Shown here piece by piece: positions 1 to 6,258 of a DNA stretch of 6,258 bases; the stretch's first letter is position 1; each line of letters starts with the position of its first letter. Source of the DNA: Ignavibacteriota bacterium. GTDB lineage: Bacteria; Bacteroidota; Ignavibacteria; UBA10030; UBA6906. Under the pieces are notes generated by a model. It saw only the letters and a list, made by a program, of their open reading frames with translations. It did no database searches and was not told where the DNA came from. A program made the position numbers and the translations under genes. The stretch spans positions 1-6,258 of the forward strand of contig JACQVJ010000128.1 of assembly GCA_016209805.1 (NCBI GenBank), in the 5' to 3' direction.

Positions 1-1998
1 ATGCTGTGGTGTTTTGCTTTGGCCTCGTTCAGCTCACTGAGTGCAGTTGGCCAACTCAATTACTATGTTAACGGAACGACCGGTGATAATTCGTACGATG
101 GATTGCTTCCCGTCTACAACGGTACCCATGGACCAAAGCAGACGATTCAGGCAGGGGTTGACGTGGCCGGGACCGGTGACATCGTAAACGTGGCCGCGGG
201 GACATACGTGGAACATGTGAATATCACAAAGACGCTCACGCTCCGCGGAGAGAGTAAAGCAACGACTATTATCCAGGCGCCGGCTGACTTCGCCACCAAT
301 GCGGCATATGATTACTCCCTGTCGAGCTTTGTTACTGAGCGCACAATGGTTCACGTCGGGACCGCATCCTCGATTAACGTCACCATCCGAAAATTCACGG
401 TCGATGGGAACCGCCTTGGACCGGGAAGCGCTCTTTCAACAGTTGCTTATAGCGGCATTCTCGCTGAAAAATGTAGTCTCACAGTCGATAGCTGCACCAT
501 CAAAAATGTGTTGCCCGCAGATAGCGCTTTCACTTATCATGTCGCATTCAACGGGAGGGGGGTTCATGTTCGCGGTAGTGGTTCTCTTGCAACAATAACA
601 AACAACACGCTGCTTGACATTAACCGCTTTCATATTCTCGTAAATGCAACTGACACCAGCAGCACACTCCCGGCAGTATTTCCTCAAGGAATTGTTACTA
701 ACAACACGATCACGGGCAAGGGCGTTTACGATGGTGCGCAAAAGGGGATTTGGTTCAATCAGGGGGCTTGGGGGACGATCTCGTCCAACACCATCTCAGC
801 TTTGGACTACTGGAATCCGATTATCGAATCCGATCGTGCAACTGCGATCACAATCCGGCGCGGCTTCCTGAATTCATCCCAGAGGAATATCATCACCCAA
901 AACACTGTCTCGGCTCCTTCCTTTACGAACAACAAGGGTATTTTTGATGAGGGGATCAAGGACAGCGTCGCAGACAATACGGTGACCGGGTACAGGTTTG
1001 GAATTCAGATTCACAATGCCGATTCGGCCAAGGCCCTGAGAAACACTGTCAGCGGTGGACAGATTGGCTTCATGGTAAGCAGAACGCGAAGCCCGCTCGT
1101 AGGGGCCTGGACAGTCACGATTGGAGGTTCGCCGGAAAACAAGAACACCATCACAGGTCAGACTTCTGCAGCATCGGGAGGCTTTGGCATAGCGTTGGGC
1201 TTCCGGGATGAGCTTGCCGATGGCTCGTTCCTGAGTACTGTCCCTGTGGATGCTCGATACAATGACTGGGGTGTTACAACGGAAGCGGAAGTACAAGAGA
1301 AGGTGTGGGATAAGGCGGACTCGACGCTTGCCGACCTGGATACTGTCTATTATTACCCCTTCTTCCCATTCGTCCGAGCCAGTGTCAAAGCGTTCCTCGA
1401 AGGTCCTTATGATGATGTGGATGATGACATGACGAAAGGCCTCAATGATGCGGGAACTCTCGACGAGCATTTCGCAGGAAAACAAATCCCGGCGCAAGCG
1501 ATCGACAGCATTACTGTGGAGATACGCGACGAAGCAACTGCAGCAAGTTCCACCATCAGAAGATTCCAACCTGCATGGTTATTGACAGACGGATCCATCA
1601 GGAATTTTGAGGATACAACACGATCGTATCTTGAATTCGTTGCTCCCTTGGGTGACTATTACGTTGTGGTCTGGCATCGGAATCATCTCGGCATCATGAC
1701 GGCAGCAATCCAATCGTTGGCCGATGCCGTGCCCACTGCATACGATTTCTCGACTTCCATGAGCCAAGCGTACGGCCTGACCCCAATGATTGCAGTGGGA
1801 AGCAGGTTTGGGATGATTGCCGGGGATGGTAATGGAGATGGAGGGGTGGATGCACTTGATCGGAACATAACATGGCTCGGTCAGAACGGAACTGCCGGCT
1901 ATCTTGGGGCCGACTTCAATCTTGACGGCGGCGCCGACGCCATCGATGTTAATACAATCTGGAGACTGAATAATGGGACCGGCACACAAGTCCCATAA
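1..1998 (+). CDS. Secreted right-handed parallel beta-helix protein with C-terminal dockerin-like domain (start possibly upstream of window)
   Basis: Probably an exported surface or extracellular protein; no enzymatic activity can be assigned. The first 17 or so residues (MLWCFALASFSSLSAVGQ) look like the hydrophobic core and cleavage region of a signal peptide but lack the usual Lys/Arg start, and the ATG sits on base 1, so the true start may lie outside the window. Residues 20-90 carry the opening module of pectin-lyase-like proteins (YYVNG, then QTIQAGVDVAGTGDIVNVAAG). A ladder of N-T-(I/V/L) repeats follows, with Asn near 202, 235, 263, 301, 326, 348 and 382, typical of PbH1 coils; no catalytic residues are evident. 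The helix closes with YNDWGV at 420-425. Residues 461-600 form a module (FLEGPY, HRNHLGIM at 559-566) seen beside dockerins in Bacteroidota-type proteins. Residues 607-665 are dockerin-like, with two perfect calcium loops, DGNGDGGVDALD (609-620) and DFNLDGGADAID (638-649), ending in QVP. There is no T9SS tail. It is probably cotranscribed with the gene 49 bases downstream. Confidence 0.85.
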   Translation: MLWCFALASFSSLSAVGQLNYYVNGTTGDNSYDGLLPVYNGTHGPKQTIQAGVDVAGTGDIVNVAAGTYVEHVNITKTLTLRGESKATTIIQAPADFATNAAYDYSLSSFVTERTMVHVGTASSINVTIRKFTVDGNRLGPGSALSTVAYSGILAEKCSLTVDSCTIKNVLPADSAFTYHVAFNGRGVHVRGSGSLATITNNTLLDINRFHILVNATDTSSTLPAVFPQGIVTNNTITGKGVYDGAQKGIWFNQGAWGTISSNTISALDYWNPIIESDRATAITIRRGFLNSSQRNIITQNTVSAPSFTNNKGIFDEGIKDSVADNTVTGYRFGIQIHNADSAKALRNTVSGGQIGFMVSRTRSPLVGAWTVTIGGSPENKNTITGQTSAASGGFGIALGFRDELADGSFLSTVPVDARYNDWGVTTEAEVQEKVWDKADSTLADLDTVYYYPFFPFVRASVKAFLEGPYDDVDDDMTKGLNDAGTLDEHFAGKQIPAQAIDSITVEIRDEATAASSTIRRFQPAWLLTDGSIRNFEDTTRSYLEFVAPLGDYYVVVWHRNHLGIMTAAIQSLADAVPTAYDFSTSMSQAYGLTPMIAVGSRFGMIAGDGNGDGGVDALDRNITWLGQNGTAGYLGADFNLDGGADAIDVNTIWRLNNGTGTQVP

Positions 1999-2032
1999 AG
2001 TAGCCCTTTCACGCCAATCCTATTGCCATGTC

Positions 2033-2038
2033 GGAAGG
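2033..2038 (+). promoter_or_regulatory. Ribosome binding site that fixes the start of the T9SS-tail protein
   Basis: GGAAGG lies 9 bases before the ATG at 2048 and is followed by a purine-rich AAAGAAA. It supports that ATG over the in-frame ATG at 1973, which lies inside the end of the preceding gene. Confidence 0.65.
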
Positions 2039-2047
2039 AAAGAAATC

Positions 2048-3148
2048 ATGAAAACTCTCGCTGCGCTTGCGTTCGGAATCTTGGTTCTCATCGGAGCAAC
2101 GCCTCCAGTGAATGCCCAGACATATGATCTCCAGTTTGTTGAGCTCGATAATACCGGCGCAGATTTGGTAATGCAGGTGCGCATCAAATCGAACACAACA
2201 ACGTTCGGGATGGGGACCTCAAACCTTGTCTTTGATTATTCCGGGGGGATAAGCACTCCCAGTTTGACTGCAACACCCAACTTCAGCGGAGGGCTCTACT
2301 CAACAATGGCGATGACAACGCCCGGTGCCACTCGGGTATCTCTCAACATAGTGTATAATGGACCTGCTACCATTGGGACGACAGTACAATCCAGTTACAT
2401 AGCTGTAGCGGAGATTACATTTGCGATTGTGGGTGGCGGGACGGCAACTTTCTCCTGGCGCACGGTGTCACCGAATGCAACCAACGTATTCAAAGATGAT
2501 AATGCAACACTGGTTGGGGCGGGAACACTGAACGGCTACGAGAGCACTCCTCTTCCGGTTCAGATCGCAAGCTTCACAGCCGCAGTGATCAACCAGCAGG
2601 GTCATGTGAAGCTTGATTGGCTGACATTGAGCGAGACGAACAACTACGGTTTTGAAGTCCAGAAATCACCCCAGAGTCCAAATGCCTATCAGACAATACC
2701 GGGAAGTTTCATCCCCGGCCATGGAACAACAATCGATCCCCACTGGTACACCTATACCGATGTCACCGGCTCTCCGGGAGTTTGGTACTACCGACTGAAG
2801 CAGATTGATTTGAGCGGCCAATTCCATTATACGGAAGGAATTCAACCGACTGGATTGACCGGCATTGTTGAACGCCCCATCCCCACGGAATTCGGATTGA
2901 GTCAGAACTATCCAAACCCCTTCAATCCAGCGACGAGGATTGAGTTTGCCATGCCGCAGGAGAGTCACGTGAAGCTTGAGGTCTACAATTCGATTGGCGC
3001 CAGGGTGGCAACTCTTGTCGACGAAGTCAGGGGAATCGGCTATCACACCGTTCCCTTCGATGCCTCTGGACTTGCGAGTGGGATCTATTTCTATAGATTC
3101 CAGTCAGACAAGACGACCTTCACCAGGAAGATGATGCTATTGAAGTAG
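2048..3148 (+). CDS. Exported protein with type IX secretion C-terminal sorting domain
   Basis: A 366-residue protein that should cross the inner membrane by Sec and the outer membrane by T9SS, then be surface-attached or released. Residues 1-23 are a classic signal peptide: MK, the hydrophobic stretch LAALAFGILVLIG, and a VNA/Q cleavage site. Residues 24-165 form a beta-rich domain with GMGTSNLVFDYSGG at 54-67, which resembles the cohesin-like or carbohydrate-binding beta-sandwiches that often precede T9SS tails; this is an inference from strand pattern. Residues 168-265 are a second beta-domain of a common T9SS-protein type (LPVQIASFTA, WLTLSETNNYGFEVQ, WYYRLKQID). Residues 283-366 are the T9SS type A tail, with NYPNPFNPATRIEF at 287-300, VKLEVYNSIGARVATL, GLASGIYFYRF and the closing KMMLLK. 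The ATG at 2048 is chosen because it begins the signal peptide and has a ribosome binding site. No catalytic motif is visible, so a binding or structural role is more likely. It is followed by a strong terminator. Confidence 0.9.
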   Translation: MKTLAALAFGILVLIGATPPVNAQTYDLQFVELDNTGADLVMQVRIKSNTTTFGMGTSNLVFDYSGGISTPSLTATPNFSGGLYSTMAMTTPGATRVSLNIVYNGPATIGTTVQSSYIAVAEITFAIVGGGTATFSWRTVSPNATNVFKDDNATLVGAGTLNGYESTPLPVQIASFTAAVINQQGHVKLDWLTLSETNNYGFEVQKSPQSPNAYQTIPGSFIPGHGTTIDPHWYTYTDVTGSPGVWYYRLKQIDLSGQFHYTEGIQPTGLTGIVERPIPTEFGLSQNYPNPFNPATRIEFAMPQESHVKLEVYNSIGARVATLVDEVRGIGYHTVPFDASGLASGIYFYRFQSDKTTFTRKMMLLK

Positions 3149-3166
3149 ATTTAGCCGGAGAGCAGC

Positions 3167-3205
3167 GAAGCCCCGTCGATTGTTGTGTGTCGGCGGGGCT
3201 TCTTT
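3167..3205 (+). terminator. Rho-independent terminator after the T9SS-tail gene
   Basis: GAAGCCCCG (3167-3175) pairs perfectly with CGGGGCTTC (3194-3202). Pairing continues inward through 3176-3179 with 3190-3193, including one G-U pair, giving a stem of about 13 pairs around a T/G-rich loop of about 10 bases. A short T-rich run (TCTTTGTATT) follows. It starts 18 bases past the stop codon at 3148, as expected for the end of the two-gene plus-strand unit. Confidence 0.8.
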
Positions 3206-3247
3206 GTATTCGTGTGTCAGTCGTCACGGCTGCATGTGCGGCCGATG

Positions 3248-3256
3248 TGTTATCAT
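3248..3256 (+). promoter_or_regulatory. Possible extended -10 promoter element for the 46-residue peptide gene
   Basis: TGTTATCAT reads as a TG-N extended -10 followed by TATCAT, one mismatch from TATAAT, and lies 37 bases before the ATG at 3294, just after the terminator. No convincing -35 hexamer is seen 16-18 bases upstream, and the promoter consensus in this lineage can differ (TANNTTTG in Bacteroidota), so this is only a candidate. Confidence 0.25.
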
Positions 3257-3282
3257 TGGATTGAATTCAGAGAAGATCATGC

Positions 3283-3288
3283 GGGAGG
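3283..3288 (+). promoter_or_regulatory. Strong ribosome binding site for the 46-residue peptide gene
   Basis: GGGAGG, continuing into AA, lies 5 bases before the ATG at 3294. It is the closest match to the Shine-Dalgarno consensus in the window and the main reason for choosing this start over upstream in-frame ATGs at 3180 (inside the terminator loop) and 3279. Confidence 0.6.
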
Positions 3289-3293
3289 AACCA

Positions 3294-3434
3294 ATGAAAT
3301 TCTTGAAGTACTTTCTCATCCTCACTCTTGTCTCGGTACCACTCTTGTTGATTGAAAAATCAAAGGATCGGGAAGTCCTTGCAAATGGTGTTGAGTCAGA
3401 CGACATATTCGATCAGGATCTCAACGCCGACTGA
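3294..3434 (+). CDS. Small 46-residue hypothetical membrane or secreted peptide
   Basis: I do not recognise this peptide. It has a short basic start (MKFLKY), a strongly hydrophobic stretch at residues 6-20 (YFLILTLVSVPLLLI), a charged segment EKSKDREV (21-28), then a hydrophilic acidic end with six Asp/Glu among the last 13 residues (ESDDIFDQDLNAD). The hydrophobic part could be an uncleaved membrane anchor or a signal peptide. A V-L-A site before Asn-Gly near residue 31 is possible but sits unusually far from the hydrophobic core. No lipobox cysteine is present. Translation is supported by a near-consensus ribosome binding site 5 bases upstream, and independent transcription by the terminator before it and a candidate -10 element. 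The stop lies 33 bases from the convergent penicillin-binding protein stop. It could still be a chance reading frame or the remnant of a longer gene. Confidence 0.55.
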   Translation: MKFLKYFLILTLVSVPLLLIEKSKDREVLANGVESDDIFDQDLNAD

Positions 3435-3439
3435 AAGAC

Positions 3440-3467
3440 CAGGACTTTTTCGGATTTCCGAAACCTG
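3440..3467. terminator. Possible hairpin between convergent genes, weak bidirectional terminator candidate
   Basis: TTTCGG (3448-3453) pairs with CCGAAA (3458-3463) around an ATTT loop, and CAGG (3440-3443) pairs with CCTG (3464-3467) outside an unpaired ACTT. It begins right after the penicillin-binding protein stop on the minus strand and 5 bases after the small-peptide stop on the plus strand. Neither strand has a proper T tract after the stem, so it is at best a weak intrinsic terminator or an end-stabilising structure. Confidence 0.35.
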
Positions 3468-5771
3468 CTAGAATCTAATCGTTCCAACTCCTTCCTCTTC
3501 CTCACGCCAGTATAAGCTGGTGTGCTTGTCACATTTCGCAGGCCGCGTTTTCTCCGTGAAGTATTCAATAGTCTTGTTTGGACAGAATTCGCGCGCAAGT
3601 TTCTTGGTGTCCGTACAAATGGTGTCGACAAACACTGAGGCCGGCCTCGTGAAATACTCCAGCGGTAAAGCAATGCTCTGGTCTTCATACACATACTTCA
3701 TGAACCGTCCCCAGATGGGGGCCGCGGCTCGGCCACCCTGGCCATCCCAGTTTGTAAAGTGGACACTCTTGTTATCGAAGCCGACCCAGACGCCAGCAGC
3801 CACTTGAGGTGTGAACCCCACAAACCATGCGTCAGCGAATTCATTTGTCGTTCCGGTTTTTCCAGCCGCGGGAAGATGGAAGAATGATCGGACTCTGTTT
3901 CCCGTCCCCTCATCGACCACTCCTTGCAGCAACGTTGTCATGATGAACGACGTTTCCTCGCTCAGCACCTCACGTTTCACCGGCGTGTTTTCCTCGATCG
4001 TGTTGCCATCCTTATCTTCGATTCGTAGGATGGAAACGGGTTCCACGTAGATACCATGGTTGGCAAACACACCGAACGCTGCCGTCATTTCGAGTGGAGA
4101 GATATCTGCTGAACCGAGTGCAAGTGATTCATATGGAGGGAGCGGTGACGAAATCCCCATGCGTTTTGCGTATTCAACCACCTGTCTGACTGGGGCAATC
4201 TCCATGATCGCGCGGACCGCCACAAGGTTAATCGATTTCTTGAGACCTTCACGTAGTGTACTCTTGCCGCCAAACTCTCCTTCGGAATTTGAGGGAGTCC
4301 ACCGTTTGCCGTCCGCCATGATAAGCGTGACGGGCTGATTCAGAAGCTCGAACGTCGGCGGGTAGCCGTTATCGATTGCTACCGTATACACAAACGGCTT
4401 GAATGCTGAGCCAACCTGTCGCCGAATCTGGGTGACGTGGTTGAGCCCGTACTTGAATGTTTTGAAGTTCGCACCGCCAATCATCGCAAGGATGTTCCCC
4501 GTCCTGGGGTCGAGAGCAACAAAGCCCACCTCAATCTGCTGAGCTACTTTCTCCATCGAGTCAACCCACGTTTGGTTGTTGCGAAGGGTGCTGTAAATGC
4601 TGTCGCGCTGGCTTGCCGACTTTGCTTTCCGGTATTCTGGCGAAGTACGGATTGCCTGATCGATGACGTTTGCGCGGGGCTCTTTTTGCTTGCTCCAGTT
4701 CCACAACCCGTCGAACATTTTCTGATACACCGGAAGATGTTCTTCCACCGCCCGATTTGCATGTCGTTGCATTCGGCTGTTCAACGTTGTGTACACCGAC
4801 AGCCCGTCCCGGTAAATGTCGAAACCGTACTTCTCCGTCTTTTGACTCAATTGCTGGCGCACATATTCGACAAAATGGGGAGCAATTCCCGTCATCGCGT
4901 ACTCCTCGTCGGTCTTGAGGAGAAGTGGTTCTGCCTTCAATTCTTCAGCTTCATGTTCCTCGATATACCCGTACTTCTTCATTTGCGAAATCACGATGTT
5001 GCGTCGGGCGATCGCACGTTCGGGATGATTGTACGGGTCATAATATGCCGGCCCTTTGAGCAGCGCAATTAAGGTTGCGATCTGGCCGAGCGTGAGTTCT
5101 GCAACGGGTTTGCCGTAATACACCTGGGACGCCGAGGAAATGCCATATGTTCCGCGACCGAAGTATACGACATTGAAGTAGAACTCAAGGATCTCTGCTT
5201 TCGTAAAGCTCCGTTCAAGTTGAACAGAAGTGATGAACTCTCTGATCTTTCGCGTCATGGTATCGAACAGATTCTTGTCATCGTGTCCGAGGTACAGATT
5301 GCGGGCAAGCTGCTGGGTGATTGTGCTTGCGCCTTCCTTGAGACGGAGAGCGAACACGTTCTTCACCATTGCCTTCATGAACCGGACAAGATCAACTCCC
5401 CAGTGATTGTAAAAGTCTTTGTCCTCCGTGGCAATGAGTGCCTCGATGGCGGTTTGCGGAATCTCCTGAAGCGAAACGTGTGAGCGATTCTTGACGAAGA
5501 GATGATCCAGCACTTCTCCATCCACCGAATACACCTTTGTTGCAAGTTCGGGCTTCGGGTTCTCAATCTTCTCCAACGATGGCAGGCCGGAAAACAGATA
5601 CACAGTATATATCGCAAAAACAGTCAGCAGAAGACCGGTGATAACAAGGGTACGCCGAACGCGATTGGTCATGCCGTTACGTTCTTCTGTCTTACGGTTT
5701 CGCCTCCGATACTCGGGGTCGTTAAAGTATCGTTCCATATTATCCGGTTGATCGCTGTTGCTATGTGCCAT
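3468..5771 (-). CDS. mrcA: Class A penicillin-binding protein (PBP1A family): bifunctional peptidoglycan glycosyltransferase/transpeptidase
   Basis: Polymerises lipid II into glycan strands and crosslinks the stem peptides on the periplasmic side of the inner membrane. The 767 residues are a normal full length. Residues 1-40 are a charged cytosolic tail and about 41-62 a single membrane anchor. The GT51 domain (about 75-250) has EDKDFYNHWG with catalytic Glu116, GASTITQQ (147-154), RKIRE with the second Glu at 178, and KAEILEFYFN (191-200). The transpeptidase domain (about 412-700) has SAFK with nucleophile Ser455 and Lys458, SIN (513-515) and KTGTT (638-642). All key residues are intact. A linker of about 60 residues near 345-410 joins the domains. 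The C-terminal extension holds Cys719, Cys730 and Cys747 (FCPNKT, KCDKH), a pattern known from other class A PBPs. The ATG lies 4 bases after the upstream LpxH-like stop, with a strong ribosome binding site, so the two form an operon. Family assignment is firm; the symbol is by family only. Confidence 0.96.
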   Translation of the reverse strand: MAHSNSDQPDNMERYFNDPEYRRRNRKTEERNGMTNRVRRTLVITGLLLTVFAIYTVYLFSGLPSLEKIENPKPELATKVYSVDGEVLDHLFVKNRSHVSLQEIPQTAIEALIATEDKDFYNHWGVDLVRFMKAMVKNVFALRLKEGASTITQQLARNLYLGHDDKNLFDTMTRKIREFITSVQLERSFTKAEILEFYFNVVYFGRGTYGISSASQVYYGKPVAELTLGQIATLIALLKGPAYYDPYNHPERAIARRNIVISQMKKYGYIEEHEAEELKAEPLLLKTDEEYAMTGIAPHFVEYVRQQLSQKTEKYGFDIYRDGLSVYTTLNSRMQRHANRAVEEHLPVYQKMFDGLWNWSKQKEPRANVIDQAIRTSPEYRKAKSASQRDSIYSTLRNNQTWVDSMEKVAQQIEVGFVALDPRTGNILAMIGGANFKTFKYGLNHVTQIRRQVGSAFKPFVYTVAIDNGYPPTFELLNQPVTLIMADGKRWTPSNSEGEFGGKSTLREGLKKSINLVAVRAIMEIAPVRQVVEYAKRMGISSPLPPYESLALGSADISPLEMTAAFGVFANHGIYVEPVSILRIEDKDGNTIEENTPVKREVLSEETSFIMTTLLQGVVDEGTGNRVRSFFHLPAAGKTGTTNEFADAWFVGFTPQVAAGVWVGFDNKSVHFTNWDGQGGRAAAPIWGRFMKYVYEDQSIALPLEYFTRPASVFVDTICTDTKKLAREFCPNKTIEYFTEKTRPAKCDKHTSLYWREEEEGVGTIRF

Positions 5772-5775
5772 GAAG

Positions 5776-6258
5776 TTACACCTCTTTCCATGTTTTCAAC
5801 ATCATCTCTCCATTTGTGAGTTCGCCGTACGTGTTGTACGAAATCCAATCGCCGAGGTTTACATACGTGCCTTTCCCGATCGGCATGACCGTAGGTTTGT
5901 GCCGGTGGCCCATCACGACAATTTCGATTCCCTCCCTGATCTTCGAGGCTGCAAACTCAATCATTCCTTCTTGTTCTCCAAATTCCTTGTGTGACGTGTG
6001 ATTGCGACTTTTCCTCGAGGAGCCCTTAGCAAGCGGTACCCCAATATCGGGATGGAGCCATCGGTACAGACGGATGTTCATTCGGCTGCGCAAAATCGGT
6101 TTGATCATGCGATACCCGCGGTCATTCTTTGCAAGACCATCGCCATGATGAAGGTAAATCCGTTTGCCGCATAATGTCGTTTCGAAAGGATTGAAGTGAA
6201 CCTCCATCCCAAGCTCTTGTTGAAAGAAATCTCCCATCCAGAAATCATGGTTGCCCGC
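5776..6258 (-). CDS. lpxH: LpxH-like UDP-2,3-diacylglucosamine diphosphatase, calcineurin-like metallophosphoesterase (N-terminus outside window)
   Basis: Expected to hydrolyse UDP-2,3-diacylglucosamine to lipid X and UMP in lipid A synthesis, acting at the cytosolic face of the inner membrane. The last 160 residues are visible and the frame stays open to the window edge; with E. coli LpxH at about 240 residues, roughly 80-100 are missing, including the first metal motifs (DxH, GDxxD). In visible numbering, GNHDFWMGDF begins at residue 2 and gives the metal-binding Asn-His, HHGDG (37-41) follows, and GHRHKP (117-122) supplies the last metal-binding histidines. The end YVNLGDWISYNTYGEL is typical of this family in Bacteroidota-like genomes. 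The motif is GNHD rather than the GNRD of E. coli LpxH, so an LpxH-related phosphoesterase with another substrate is possible. The internal ATG at 6237 is not the start, because GNHD lies upstream of it. The last three codons (K-E-V) form the ribosome binding site of the PBP gene. Confidence 0.82.
   Translation of the reverse strand, partial: AGNHDFWMGDFFQQELGMEVHFNPFETTLCGKRIYLHHGDGLAKNDRGYRMIKPILRSRMNIRLYRWLHPDIGVPLAKGSSRKSRNHTSHKEFGEQEGMIEFAASKIREGIEIVVMGHRHKPTVMPIGKGTYVNLGDWISYNTYGELTNGEMMLKTWKEV
5779..5787 (-). promoter_or_regulatory. Ribosome binding site of the PBP gene, embedded in the end of the LpxH-like gene
   Basis: On the minus strand AAAGAGGTG lies 7 bases before the ATG at 5771 and coincides with the last three sense codons of the upstream gene; the stop TAA (5778-5776) falls between it and the ATG. 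The layout suggests that ribosomes ending on the upstream gene promote initiation on the PBP gene, and it fixes the PBP start. Confidence 0.75.

Noticed and set aside
700..1160. Recurring AACAC(G/T/C) elements within the first gene, considered as a DNA repeat array
   Set aside because: They encode the Asn-Thr positions of successive beta-helix coils, differ in flanking bases and are unevenly spaced, so they reflect protein structure rather than a DNA repeat or CRISPR array.
874..1569. 231-codon open frame antisense to the beta-helix gene
   Set aside because: It lies wholly opposite a well-supported coding region, its product has no recognisable domain, and it is rich in Arg, Cys and Ser as expected of a shadow frame.
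1579..1989. 136-codon open frame antisense to the dockerin-like region
   Set aside because: The repeated calcium-loop codons on the plus strand explain the open frame; the product resembles nothing known.
1973..2047. In-frame ATG at 1973 that would lengthen the T9SS-tail protein by 25 residues and overlap the preceding gene
   Set aside because: The extension is hydrophilic and would bury the signal peptide inside the protein; the ATG at 2048 has a ribosome binding site and begins a textbook signal peptide.
3180..3293. Upstream in-frame starts extending the 46-residue peptide to 84 residues
   Set aside because: The earlier ATG at 3180 lies inside the terminator loop, has no ribosome binding site, and would place a Cys-rich segment ahead of the hydrophobic stretch.
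4437..5072. 211-codon open frame antisense to the PBP gene
   Set aside because: The opposite strand encodes conserved PBP sequence throughout, and the antisense product shows no domain or ribosome binding site of note.

Overview
The window most likely comes from a Gram-negative bacterium of the Bacteroidota/Chlorobiota/Ignavibacteriota lineage. Three things point there: a type IX secretion (T9SS) C-terminal sorting domain with the NYPNPFNPAT-type motif common in Ignavibacteria-like genomes, a secreted beta-helix protein ending in a dockerin-like double EF-hand tail of the kind found in that lineage, and an LpxH-like lipid A enzyme, which implies an outer membrane. The lineage call is an inference from protein motifs; species cannot be named. 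Base composition is roughly balanced and no change marking a foreign insert was seen by eye.

Layout: the left half is read on the plus strand. Positions 1-1998 encode a large secreted parallel beta-helix protein with a dockerin-like C-terminus; its true start may lie left of the window. After 49 bases comes a second exported protein (2048-3148) with a signal peptide, a beta-sandwich domain of vaguely cohesin-like character, a second beta-rich domain and a T9SS tail. A strong intrinsic terminator (3167-3205) closes this pair. A very small gene with a good ribosome binding site (3294-3434) encodes a 46-residue membrane or secreted peptide that I do not recognise.

The right half is read on the minus strand and converges on the left half. 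An LpxH-like UDP-2,3-diacylglucosamine diphosphatase (5776-6258, N-terminus outside the window) is followed, with only 4 bases between stop and start, by a full-length class A penicillin-binding protein (3468-5771). The ribosome binding site of the second gene lies inside the last codons of the first, so the two are almost certainly one operon and probably translationally coupled. They join lipid A and peptidoglycan synthesis in one transcript.

No RNA gene, mobile element, CRISPR array or recognisable defence system is visible. The protein families are known ones. The parts least explained are the 46-residue peptide and the possible relationship between the dockerin-tailed protein and its T9SS-tailed neighbour.
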